From: Cupriavidus lacunae | Lineage (GTDB): Bacteria > Pseudomonadota > Gammaproteobacteria > Burkholderiales > Burkholderiaceae | DNA: 41,142 bases | Assembly (NCBI RefSeq): GCF_003353055.1 | Contig: NZ_QKWJ01000064.1 | Coordinates: 1-41,142, forward strand | Direction of reading: 5' to 3' | Part shown: piece after piece, positions 32,514 to 40,394 of the stretch | Layout: the number at the start of each line of letters is the position of its first letter | Position numbering within the stretch: position 1 is the first letter of the stretch | Translations under genes and position numbers: made by a program | The notes under the pieces: model-generated | The model's database searches: none | Seen by the model: only the letters and a program-made list of their open reading frames with translations | Told to the model about the DNA's origin: nothing

Positions 32514-33178
32514 TTAGACTGGCGCGCGGTGGTGCGGGGCCGGACGCCCAATGGTCTGGGACAGAATCGGCTCCTCGTCCTCGCTCAGCGACATATGCTC
32601 GGCCAGTTGGCGCCGGTTGAGCCAGCCGCGGACCACCGCGCCCAGCCCGGCCGAGGCGCCGTAGAGATAGACGTTCTGGACCATGGCGCCCGCCGCGGCG
32701 GCAGCGAACGTCTCGCGCAGCTTGGGTGGGACGTCCTGCATCCGGCCGTGGTTGGCGACGTAAACAAGGTCCAGCGGCGCCATGCCGACGAAGTCCTGGA
32801 AGCCGGTCATGCTGCGCACGTCCGCAGCGCGCTTCAGCGCCAGGCAATGGTGGATCGGGTCGTAGCGGTAAAGGCCTGCCGGCAGCGCCGCGTAAACGTC
32901 GATCACTGCCTCGCCATGCGGCGAAGGGACGGTGCGGCCGCCACAATAGGAGCGGTTGACGCCCGCCGCGGCCCACAGCAGTTCACTCAGTTGCTGCAGC
33001 GGCAATTGCTGCTCGTCGAAGTCGCGGGTGCTCATGCGCTGCCACAGCTCCCATCAGCGGCAGGCCATTGGTGAGGTCCGGCTGAGGGAGAGCGATGATC
33101 CGCTCACTCGTGCCGCTCGCGGGGCGTGGCAGCAAGTCCTTGACGGGTTGGTAGGGAATGCGCTTCAGATCGTCCATG
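32514..33178 (-). pseudogene. Nitroreductase-family protein, frameshifted near its N-terminus
   Basis: The 173-residue frame from ATG 33035 carries most of the FMN-dependent nitroreductase fold: STRDFDEQQLPLQQLSELLW-AAAGVNR, DVYAALPAGLYRYD, VGMAPLDLVYVAN and a complete end GLGAVVRGWLNRRQLAEHMS-LSEDEEPILSQTIG. In a second frame just upstream lies SERIIALPQPDLTNGLPLM, the expected preceding strand and helix. One extra base in the GGG run near 33049 separates the two (LPLM then ELWQRMSTRDF). The 173-residue protein could still be made from 33035, where GGGAG lies 12 nt upstream, but would lack the start of the fold. Nitroreductases are recurrent members of hypoxic Usp regulons. Confidence 0.65.
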
Positions 33179-33361
33179 GGGTGCTCGCAGTCGTTGCAAG
33201 GATCGGTGCCCGCGCTCCGCGCACAGCACCGGAATGGACGAATGTAGGCGCTGCCCGGAGCCATGGGTTGCGCTTCGTCAAGCGAAGTCCAGCGGAGGCG
33301 CGCAAAGCAAAATGCTATCGATCCCGGGTACAGCGCGCGGTGATCCAGCCTCCTCAAGGCG

Positions 33362-34891
33362 TCAGGGATGGTCGGCTGCGACACCTTCCATGAATCTCCC
33401 TGGCACGGTGATGCAGGCACGCTCGGCCTCGTTCAGTGGCTCTTGGATGCGTATCTGCCACGCCAGCACGTCGACATCGGCATCGGACAAGTCCCCGCCG
33501 GTCCGGGCGCGGGCGGCGATGCGGGCGCGCAGTGTCTCCGGGCTGGCTTCGCAGGTCACGATGGCGAAGGACGTGCCCAGGCGGCGGGCCTGGGCCGCAA
33601 AGCGCTCGCGATCTGCGCGGACCAAGAAGGTGGCGTCGGCAATCATCGGGAAGCCCGCGCGGCAACCGAGCCGGCAGATGGCGAGCAGGCGGTGGTAGGT
33701 CCGTGCCGTCTCACTAGCGGCATACCAGCCACTCGCCGGTGCCACACCGCGGTGCAGGCCCTTGCGTACTGCGTCGGAGCGCACGCGTACCATCGACCCG
33801 GCCTCGCTCATCTGTGCGGCCACCGTGGACTTGCCGCTGCCGGACAGGCCATGCATCAGCACCATCGGCCCGCGACCGCGGCTGAGGCAACGCCATGCCA
33901 GGGCCAGCAGCCTGCCTGCCTCGGCCTGCGCCGGTGCCATGGACGCGCCTGCGGCATGCTGCTGGTGCGCGCGCTCCAGCATTACGCGCGCGCGCACCAG
34001 CGCCCGTATGGCGACATAGAAGGGCAATACGGCCAGCGCGCCGTAGTCGCCCGATTGCTCCAAATAGCCGTTGAGCAGTCGGTAGGCCAGCGCCTGCCGG
34101 CCGTGGTGCAGCAGGTCCATGACCGGGAAGGCCAGGTCGCTGATGGTGTCGGTCCAGCGCAGGGCGGGATCGAACTCCAGGCAATCGAACGGTGTCGGCA
34201 CGCCATCCAGCAGCACGATGTTGCCAAGATGGAGGTCGCCATGGCACTCGCGCACATGACCGTTGCGCAAACGTGCCTGGAACGCGCCCGTTAGGCGGGT
34301 AGCCGCGCTGCGCGCCCGCATGGCAACGCGGCTGGCCAGATGCGAGGCCTGCGCTAGCCGGCCGATGCCGCCCAAGCACTCCGCCAGGGTCGCGTCGATG
34401 CGGGCCGGCGTGCCAAAGCCATCGGTCGGCGCTGCAGGCGGCTGCGCGCGGTGAAAGGCCACAAGGCTGCGCGCCAGTGCATCGATATGGCCCGGCTCCA
34501 GCCGGCCCGCAGCGATCCTTGCGCTGAGCAGGTCCTGCTGGTCGAAGCGCCGCATCCTGACCGCATGCTCGATCGGCGTGCCGCTGCCGCCGATGCGCAC
34601 CGAGTCGGATGTGGGGCCTGCCACGACCGGCACCACATCCAAGTACAGCGCAGGCGCAAAACGGCAGTTCAGGCGCAACTCGGTTTCACAATCGTCGCGG
34701 CGTGCCTGCGCGGTGGAGAAGTCAACAAAGTCAAACCGCACTGGCTTGCGCACTTTATAGGCGAAGCCCCCGGCCAGGAAGACACGGGAGATGTGTGTCT
34801 CGATGACCTGTACTGCCGGCGCCGGGTGGGGGTAGGCGTCCGGCTGCTGCAAGGCAGCCGTCAACGCCGCGTCATCCCATTGACTCTCCAT
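33362..34891 (-). CDS. APH-like kinase fused to P-loop (gluconate-kinase-like) ATPase
   Basis: 509 residues from ATG 34891 (MESQWDDAALTAAL) behind AAGGGAC; 31 more codons upstream are unsupported. The first half is an aminoglycoside-phosphotransferase-like fold (FLAGGFAYKVRKPVRFDFVD; catalytic ECHGDLHLGNIVLLDG near 218, then FDCLEFDPALRWTDTISDLA). The second half has a Walker A motif MVLMHGLSGSGKST near 350 and a shikimate/gluconate-kinase-like end (MIADATFLVRADRERFAAQA). Proteins with this layout are often annotated as AAA family ATPase and recur beside Usp genes. The substrate is unknown, possibly a sugar or nucleoside. Confidence 0.8.
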   Translation of the reverse strand: MESQWDDAALTAALQQPDAYPHPAPAVQVIETHISRVFLAGGFAYKVRKPVRFDFVDFSTAQARRDDCETELRLNCRFAPALYLDVVPVVAGPTSDSVRIGGSGTPIEHAVRMRRFDQQDLLSARIAAGRLEPGHIDALARSLVAFHRAQPPAAPTDGFGTPARIDATLAECLGGIGRLAQASHLASRVAMRARSAATRLTGAFQARLRNGHVRECHGDLHLGNIVLLDGVPTPFDCLEFDPALRWTDTISDLAFPVMDLLHHGRQALAYRLLNGYLEQSGDYGALAVLPFYVAIRALVRARVMLERAHQQHAAGASMAPAQAEAGRLLALAWRCLSRGRGPMVLMHGLSGSGKSTVAAQMSEAGSMVRVRSDAVRKGLHRGVAPASGWYAASETARTYHRLLAICRLGCRAGFPMIADATFLVRADRERFAAQARRLGTSFAIVTCEASPETLRARIAARARTGGDLSDADVDVLAWQIRIQEPLNEAERACITVPGRFMEGVAADHP

Positions 34892-34993
34892 GTCCCTTGC
34901 CTCTGTATGCCTCGAGTGGCGCCGCCATCGCAGCTTCCCGCTTGCCGGAAGACAATGGGGAATCGCCGTTCCGCGCGATTGCATTATCTTCGC

Positions 34994-35197
34994 TTACTTG
35001 GCCTTGGTATCGGGGGAAGGGTATGTCTTCACCCTCAGAACGCTATAGGCAGGGCAGACGCGCACGATGCCGGTTATGAGTGGCAAGATGCCAATCCAGC
35101 CCCACGGTCCAATACGCCCTGCCGCGGCTAGACCAATCAAAGCCAGTCCAATCACAATCCGAAGGAACCGGTCAACGGTTCCAACATTTGCTCGCAT
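34994..35197 (-). CDS. DUF2892 small inner-membrane protein
   Basis: 67 residues with AAAGGAG before the ATG. The MRANVGTVDRFLRIVIGLAL start and two membrane helices (12-27 and 31-47, GPWGWIGILPLITGIVRVCP) match DUF2892. The conserved Cys-Pro (VCPAYSVLR) is present. Members are often fused to or next to rhodanese domains and sulfur-handling genes; here there is none nearby. A very weak FNR-like site (CTGAT-CTGG-CGCAA at 35256) lies upstream and is not claimed. Confidence 0.85.
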   Translation of the reverse strand: MRANVGTVDRFLRIVIGLALIGLAAAGRIGPWGWIGILPLITGIVRVCPAYSVLRVKTYPSPDTKAK

Positions 35198-35751
35198 GGC
35201 GGACTCCTTTGCTAGATTTTGAGGGAAATATTACGCGCCAACAGGGCATAACTGGCTGATCTGGCGCAATAAGTTGTGAATTGGCGTCGAGACAGGTGTT
35301 CCCGCGTTTATCGAGTTGAATCATATTGCCAGTCGGGATGCGCTGCACTATGCAGATGGAAGGACGGCCCTAGCGTCGGGTGGCACGTGCGCGGTCGACG
35401 TGTGACATTACCGTACACATCGCAGGGCGTTGATGGCTTATATCGTTTTGAAATAACGAGGGCGAGTAACCGAGGAAAGAAATATTACGGATTTCTGGGG
35501 CTTGGGGCGGCATGGTGCCAATACGCATCTGAGCTGTGCCCTTCATCGGCCAGCGTCGACACACAACATTGGGCGTGTTCATGCGGCGCTTGAGGTCAAG
35601 CGCCATTTCGGGCTGGACGCTGCGCTGGCAAAGGACAACTTTGACCGTGAGGTCCCCCGATGAGCTCGACTGACTGAGAGAGGCCATCAATCGGCACTCC
35701 ACAGCCGTGGGGTATATTCGAGCCTTCGACAATACACGGAGGACGGACGGC
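35198..35751. other. Non-coding stretch with first copy of a ~90-bp repeat
   Basis: No recognisable gene. The frame 35276-35593 has mixed composition and no ribosome binding site. The segment 35357-35451 is similar to 37200-37296 (see repeat entries). Confidence 0.4.
35357..35451 (+). repeat. ~90-bp repeat, copy A
   Basis: It begins ATGGAAGGACGGCCC and ends ATGGCTTATATCGTTTTG. By eye about three quarters of positions match copy B at 37200-37296, including GACGTGT-ACATTA-CGTA and the shared ATGGCTTA ending. The flanks do not match. Confidence 0.6.
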
Positions 35752-36117
35752 ATGGCCCAGAAATCGATTCGGGTATCTCATGTTGGGGTACCCGGCGACC
35801 TCAGCGTCCTCAAATTGAAGGGCTATCTGAGATCTGCACTCGCTGGTGTGGCGGAAAGTACTGGCGACGATGAAATCCTGCTGGTTAAGGTGCTGGTGCC
35901 ACGGCCACTGGGCCTGCGTGCCGGTGAAAAACTGTTCGACAAGATCTTGCAAGGGATCCTCGACAAGGATCCACGCGTGAACCGGGTGTCGGTTGAGTTC
36001 ATCGACGGCGAAGTCACACCCGAGAAAATCGCGGCAAGCGAGGCCCGAACGCAGGAGGAAATTGACGCGTACGGGCACCTGCTCCGGCAATCGACAGATA
36101 ACGAACAACCCGGCTGA
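35752..36117 (+). CDS. Unrecognised conserved-looking protein
   Basis: 121 residues from ATG 35752 behind ACGGAGGACGGACGGC; codons 1-15 of the longer frame are unsupported. I do not recognise the family. Visible traits are an alternating strand-helix pattern (SIRVSHVGVPGDLSVLKLKG; EILLVKVLVPRPLGLRAGEK), a Lys/Asp-rich middle (LFDKILQGILDKDPRVNRVS) and an acidic C-terminal helix (PEKIAASEARTQEEIDAYGH). There is no signal peptide, membrane segment or Cys motif. Composition and ribosome binding site argue that it is real. Confidence 0.55.
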   Translation: MAQKSIRVSHVGVPGDLSVLKLKGYLRSALAGVAESTGDDEILLVKVLVPRPLGLRAGEKLFDKILQGILDKDPRVNRVSVEFIDGEVTPEKIAASEARTQEEIDAYGHLLRQSTDNEQPG

Positions 36118-36503
36118 ATATCTAGGGTGGCACGGCCATTCGTGGGGGGCGACGAGTACTCGATAGGCGCCATCAAGCCGAGAGGGGCGCAGTTCAACGA
36201 GCGTCCAAAGGTCCTGGAGCGCCTGCCTAACGTGGCGTGGGCTGACATTGGGGAAGAATGCGTGCAGGCAATGAGAGCTTGGTTCGGTCGGGCTCACCAG
36301 GCACGAGGATTTCGGAACGAGTATGTCCGCGGTCTCGATGTCTCTGAACTCTCGAGGAGTTGGCGGACTAGGTGAATGAAGCCGAACTCCTAGCTGCTGA
36401 GTATTGGGCGCTAACCAATAAGTACGGAGCGCAAGCTTACAGCGCACACAGATTGGGCTAGGTTTGAGGCTTCTGCAACCCTCCTTGCAAGGATCGATGA
36501 CAT
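36118..36503. other. No supported gene
   Basis: An open frame at 36127-36375 (PRGAQFNERPKVLERLPNVA) has no ribosome binding site. A long antisense frame over 35596-36840 is an artefact of GC-rich codons. Nothing else is recognised. Confidence 0.35.
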
Positions 36504-36754
36504 GGCAACCTACAAGCAACTGATGGTATTGTTCAGCAGATTCAAACGTTGATGGCCGAGTATGGCCGGTCGACGACATTGCACTGAAGCGCCGCCGCAG
36601 ACGCCCTGCAGATAGCAAGGCGGCTAGTAGCGACAAGCAATCGCTCCCGCCGAAGTACCGAGACCCCACGACTGGCAAAACGTGGTCGGGGCGTGGGCGG
36701 GCACCGGCGTGGATCGGAAAGAATTGGAATCGATTCCTCATCGCCGAGGAGTGA
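36504..36754 (+). pseudogene. H-NS family nucleoid protein pseudogene
   Basis: It starts ATG GCA ACC TAC AAG (MATYKQLM), the usual beginning of Burkholderiales H-NS. It then shifts frame (IVQQIQTLMAEYG) and ends in a third frame with KRRRRRPADSKAASSDKQSL and PPKYRDPTTGKTWSGRGRAP-AWIGKNWNRFLIAEE. That last part is a complete H-NS DNA-binding domain with the TWSGRGRAPAW core. Two frameshifts and a deletion of most of the oligomerisation domain make it inactive. It marks an accessory segment that once carried its own silencer. Confidence 0.75.
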
Positions 36755-37199
36755 GGAAGGCGTAGGGAGAATTGCAAGCCTTGGCCGGAGCGCGGTAAGG
36801 AAGGGCGCTCGCTGTTAAAGCTCCTGCCCTGGCTGCCCACCCGCGGAGCGGTACGAAAACGTGAAGCAGCAGAGACCCATCATCAGGTTATTCCTGCACC
36901 AATCTTTAAGCAAAGATGGATGCTCTGGAATAACTCAGTACATATGCTCACGCAAGGAGATGCACATTGTTTTGTGAGCATATCCTACTTGAGGGATGAG
37001 AGGGACAGCCGAGGGCCCCCGGCACGGTTAGCGCAGGTGCCTTCCACCATCGCAGCTTGGGTGATTCCGACAGTCATTCGAGTCACGCGCTATCTTCGCC
37101 CGCGTGCCGGTCGTCTCAACTCTTCCCCCACAGAGACCAGTCTCCCCCTGTCGCTGCCGTTTCTAGCCGACCGACAGGGCGGTCACTCACCGAAGCCTT

Positions 37200-37296
37200 T
37201 CAATGGAAAGGGCGGCCCCGCAGTCGGGCGGCAATGTGCTCGGCCGACGTGTAACATTAGCGTATATCTCCAAGAGGGATTCATGGCTTAGATCGA
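37200..37296 (+). repeat. ~90-bp repeat, copy B
   Basis: It begins AATGGAAAGGGCGGCCC and ends ATGGCTTAGATCGATTTG, in the same orientation as copy A. The similarity stops abruptly at both ends. Confidence 0.6.
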
Positions 37297-37554
37297 TTTG
37301 CTATGTCACGCGCCCAAGTTCGCCAACAAAAGCATAAGGAGTTCGGTCTGCTTGCGGCGGGACGGATCCAATGCGTTTAAGAGCTTACGTTTATTCAGTT
37401 ACCGCGGGAGCGTTGGGGTAGCGTCATCGGCTTTTCGCTGGCCTGTTGAGCTTCCGCCCTCAGCCGGGTATGCCACCGTGACCATCGCCCTCAGCGGCGC
37501 CGCGATCCCTTTCGCAGTCTTGAATCTGCGCGCCCCCGAACGGTCTCTTACCGA

Positions 37555-37595
37555 CTGCGGATTCAACCAGTTGCATCGGCCAGTTGAATCCGCAG
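37555..37595. repeat. Perfect 13-bp inverted repeat with related half-copy downstream
   Basis: CTGCGGATTCAAC (37555-37567) and GTTGAATCCGCAG (37583-37595) flank a 15-nt loop. The string TGCGGATTCAAC occurs again at 38457 followed by CGGCC, much like the complement of the right arm plus flank. Confidence 0.65.
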
Positions 37596-37855
37596 ACCCA
37601 TCTCGGTCATTCGCGCTACTTCTGGAGAACGGCCGAAGATCGGCGCATAGCGGACTCGAGCAACCGCAAAGGTGAATTGTCGCTTGGTGGCGCTATCCAA
37701 AGAAGTCCCCCTGTTACGTGCGTGGACGTACATACGCGGCTTCATGGCGGCATCATAGATTGGCCTGGCTGCTCGTGAGGTACCTGCGTCACCCTCGACG
37801 GAGTAGTCCAGGAAAGCTGCCTTCTCTTCATGCCGGAGTCCAACGGAGCATTCTC

Positions 37856-38311
37856 ATGAGATTAACCAATCTCGTTGTGTCGGCATCCTTCTCGGCCTTG
37901 ATGCTGGCTGCACCTCCGGCGTTAGCACAAGACGGTAACGTGGAGCAGCAAATCTCTGCGTTGTCAGACGAGATGATCCAGGCAAACCTGAAAGGCGATG
38001 CCAGCTTCTATCGGAAGTACTACGCCGACGACGCCACAATCGTTCACGGCAACGGCAAGCTGTTCACGAAGGATCAGGACATCGCGGATCTCAAGTCCGG
38101 TGCTCTAAAGTACGAGGCAATCGACGTGCGAGAAAAGACGATTCGTGTGTACGGCGATACGGCGGTCGTTCACCTTCTGCTCACCTTCAAAGGCTCGCTC
38201 AGCGGACAACCGTTTGATCCGATCAACCTTCGCAGAACGGTGGTTTGGGTCAAGCATCAGGGAAACTGGAAGGTTGTCGCGTGGCAGGTAACGCGAGCAG
38301 AGAACAAGTAA
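37856..38311 (+). CDS. Secreted SnoaL/DUF4440-like (NTF2-fold) protein
   Basis: 151 residues from ATG 37856 behind CGGAG. A signal peptide (MRLTNLVVSASFSALMLAAP then ALAQ, cleavage near 25) directs it to the periplasm. The mature part is a cone-shaped NTF2-like domain: QISALSDEMIQANLKGDASF, YRKYYADDATIVHGNGKLF, YEAIDVREKTIRVYGDTAVV and WKVVAWQVTRAENK. This pattern matches SnoaL-like or DUF4440 proteins, which range from isomerases to binding domains. The role here is unknown. The neighbours are non-coding repeats on both sides. Confidence 0.75.
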   Translation: MRLTNLVVSASFSALMLAAPPALAQDGNVEQQISALSDEMIQANLKGDASFYRKYYADDATIVHGNGKLFTKDQDIADLKSGALKYEAIDVREKTIRVYGDTAVVHLLLTFKGSLSGQPFDPINLRRTVVWVKHQGNWKVVAWQVTRAENK

Positions 38312-38858
38312 GCATTTGCCTGACATTTGCCGGGTGCGGGAGTCCACCGGGTCCTGTCAGCCATCGATGTCACCCGGCTTCCGGGGATGGTCAACGAAAG
38401 GTTGCGGCAACGCGTGCGCGCCCCAAGTACTGCCGATCTAAACGTCCGCCACTCGGTGCGGATTCAACCGGCCGGTGGCTCGTCGTATGTGGACCGTCTA
38501 AAACTGGCCGAACTCCGCAGTCGGCTCATCCTTGTTGGCACGCCGGAGGCCGACTACCCGCTCCGACTTGCCAGGACGTAACGGTCACTAACCATGCCGA
38601 GCTGTCTTCGGCTCGGGACCGTGGTGGCCATGGCCACCAGTTCATGTGGCGCCCCATACATCACCTTGTATGTGCCTGACAACTAACAACTTACGCTCTA
38701 GCCACCATGGCAATCCTCTCATCTTGGCACGTTGAGGCCGATAGTTGACCTGGATCTGGTCGTCACTGCCTTTGATGCAGATATTAGGGTTACGCGACGT
38801 GCCCTCTATACTTACATTGGGCTCAAGAGATGCGCCGTCCAGAAGTAAGGGGGATGAT
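38312..38858. other. No supported gene
   Basis: Holds the TGCGGATTCAAC repeat at 38457. The frame 38327-38581 is open but has no ribosome binding site. A short TTGACCTGGATC string near 38742 resembles an FNR half-site but matches only 7 of 10 positions, so I do not list it. Confidence 0.35.
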
Positions 38859-39434
38859 ATGCAAACGCCGGCAGCGAGAAAAGCCGAACTGGTCATCCAT
38901 AGGGAACATCAGCAGCTATCGATGGTCGTCACTGGCATGCAACGCCTGGTCAAACTGTTCGGTGCCGGCGTAGATGTGCCTAGGCCGGTGATGTTTCGGT
39001 CCATGCTGTTTTACATTAGCGAATATCCGGAGCGGCTACATCATCCCAAGGAAGAGCGCTATCTGTTCGCGCGCTTGCGGCACCGTGCTAACGACCTCGA
39101 AAAAACCATCGACGAGCTAGAGGAACAGCACGTTCAGGGCAAAGCGCGGATGCGAGACATCGAACATGCGTTCACCCGATACGAGCTGGTTGGCGAGTCC
39201 GCGCTCCCGGTGTTGCGCGAGATGGTCGAAGGATACGCTGCGTTCTCCGCAAATCACAGGCGTCTGGAAGAAGAGGTGATTCTGCCTGCCGCGCGTCAAT
39301 GGCTGACGGAGGAGGACTGGAAGGAACTGGATGAGGCGTTTGGCTCAAACCGCGATCCGTTCGGCGGCGTCAAGGTAGAGGCAGATTTCGGCCGCCTCTT
39401 TGCAACGATCGTCAGGGCCATAAGGGAACCTTAG
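38859..39434 (+). CDS. Hemerythrin-like domain protein, second copy
   Basis: 191 residues from ATG 38859 behind AAGGGGGATGAT; the longer frame to 38745 lacks support. Candidate di-iron ligands are in VIHREHQQLS (first helix), LHHPKEERYLFARL, IEHAFTRYEL and FSANHRRLEEEVILPAARQW. The order H, H-x3-E, H, H-x4-E fits hemerythrins. It shares LTEEDWKELDEAFGSNRDPF with the first copy (LTEEDWAEVATTVPASSDPL) and is its paralogue. It may bind O2 or NO. No good FNR box is found upstream, unlike the copy at 2845. Confidence 0.8.
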   Translation: MQTPAARKAELVIHREHQQLSMVVTGMQRLVKLFGAGVDVPRPVMFRSMLFYISEYPERLHHPKEERYLFARLRHRANDLEKTIDELEEQHVQGKARMRDIEHAFTRYELVGESALPVLREMVEGYAAFSANHRRLEEEVILPAARQWLTEEDWKELDEAFGSNRDPFGGVKVEADFGRLFATIVRAIREP

Positions 39435-39520
39435 GTCAGAGCGCCGAACGGCCGCTTCAGGGGGCGCAGGTGCTATGTCCATAAAGCGGCGAGAGCCCCC
39501 GTTTATTTTTGGGCCGTTCT

Positions 39521-39628
39521 ATCGTGATGGACGCGTATGGTCATGAGCGCATGCGAGAACTTGTGCTGGGCGGGGTCACGGGGACCTTGCTCGCATCGAT
39601 GACCATACCGGTGCTGCTCTCGCACTGA
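39521..39628 (+). pseudogene. C-terminal fragment of a tandem universal stress protein
   Basis: Thirty-five codons end in TGA: IVMDAYGHERMRELVLGGVT, GTLLASMTIPVLLSH. They match the last residues of Usp 7 (IVMGAYGHSRMRELVLGGVT; LLRSMTLPVLMSH). The first loop Gly is Asp and no sequence upstream resembles a Usp, so only the tail remains. Confidence 0.8.
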
Positions 39629-39823
39629 GGCGTTGCCGGGTGAGGGCAGAGGGCGGGTTCCGCGTCCAGCAGTCGAACCTGCGATTGGATCGCCGCGACC
39701 TTAGCAGGCGACCCGGCAGCTCGTGAAGCGCCCCGGCCGCCCGGCTTCGGGCGGCGCTTGGTGCAGCGCGAACTCAGTCGACGGACTTCTTGGTCTTGGC
39801 GCCATCGGTGTAGGGGTTAGTGG
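39629..39823. other. Remnant sequence next to the IS3 end
   Basis: On the minus strand the last codons before the IS read YTDGAKTKKSVD-stop, which looks like the C-terminus of a truncated basic protein. A segment near 39690 reads SPAKVAAIQSQVRLLDAEPA. Neither is identifiable. Confidence 0.3.
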
Positions 39824-40309
39824 TCAAGTTTTTTCGGACAGGCGGATAGGTTGCTTTGCTGTCAGCTTGGCCTCGTAGGCTTGAGGCGACAGATGGCCCA
39901 GGGTTGAGTGCAAGCGGACTGGGTTGTAGAAGCCGACGATGTACTGAGTGATGTCGCGCCGCGCCTCATCATGATTGGCGTACTGGCGCTGCCACATCCG
40001 TTCCATCCTCAGGTTCAGGAAGAAGCGCTCCATCACCGAATTGTCCCAGCAATTTCCCTTGCGGCGCATGCTGCAAACCACGTGATGCTGCTTGAGCAAC
40101 GCCTGGTATTCATCGCTCGCGTACTGGCTGCCGCGGTCTGAATGCAGGACCAGTTCCGGTGCTGGCTGGCGCTGCTGTAGCGCCAAGGCCAGTGCCGCCA
40201 TGACCAGCCCGGCCGGCATGGTTGGCGCCATGGACCAGCCAACGACCTTGCACGAGTGCAGGTCCAGCACGACCGCCGATGCAGCCAGCCCTGGGCCGTG
40301 CGGAGTAGA
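39824..40309 (-). pseudogene. IS3-family transposase (OrfB) C-terminal part
   Basis: The minus-strand frame from 40270 carries the rve integrase core: VVLDLHSCKVVGWSM (first DDE Asp region), LVLHSDRGSQYASDEYQALL (second Asp), MRRKGNCWDNSVMERFF (Glu) and YNPVRLHSTLGHLSPQAYE. Just upstream the homology continues in a shifted frame to about 40309, where a group II intron 3' end begins, so the 5' part of the gene is cut off. The right IS end lies near 39819 (TAGTGGTCAAG). The catalytic triad looks intact, but the gene is split and frameshifted. Confidence 0.75.
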
Positions 40310-40350
40310 GTAAGAGACAGGGCGTAGTCGGACTATTTCCCTGCCTCTCC

Positions 40351-40390
40351 TCTCCGAACCGGACTTGCGCCTCTCAACGCATCCGGCTCT
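40351..40390 (-). ncRNA. Group II intron domain V
   Basis: The minus strand reads GAGCCGGATGCGTTGAGAGG then CGCAAGTCCGGTTCGGAG. This is the characteristic 34-nt domain V hairpin (GAGCCGG..GCG..CGC..CCGGTTC) that forms the ribozyme core. A domain VI-like hairpin (GAGGCAGGG... CCCTGTCTC) follows at about 40312-40350. Confidence 0.8.
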
Positions 40391-40394
40391 CCGT

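Larger units (their letters stand above)
36755..37855. other. 1.1-kb region without a recognisable gene
   Basis: Contains repeat copy B (37200-37296) and a 13-bp inverted repeat (37555-37595). Open frames at 36920-37291 and 37298-37675 lack ribosome binding sites and family traits. It may be decayed mobile DNA. Confidence 0.4.

Noticed and set aside
35256..35269. FNR box upstream of DUF2892
   Set aside because: Only 7 of 10 matches; this level is expected by chance.
35596..36840. 414-codon open frame on the minus strand
   Set aside because: It overlaps the well-initiated gene at 35752 and the H-NS pseudogene antisense, has no domain features and reflects a lack of stops in GC-rich DNA.
39670..39740. 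tRNA-like string around CAGTCGAACCTGCGATT
   Set aside because: No acceptor, D or anticodon stems pair on either strand; it reads better as a protein remnant on the minus strand.
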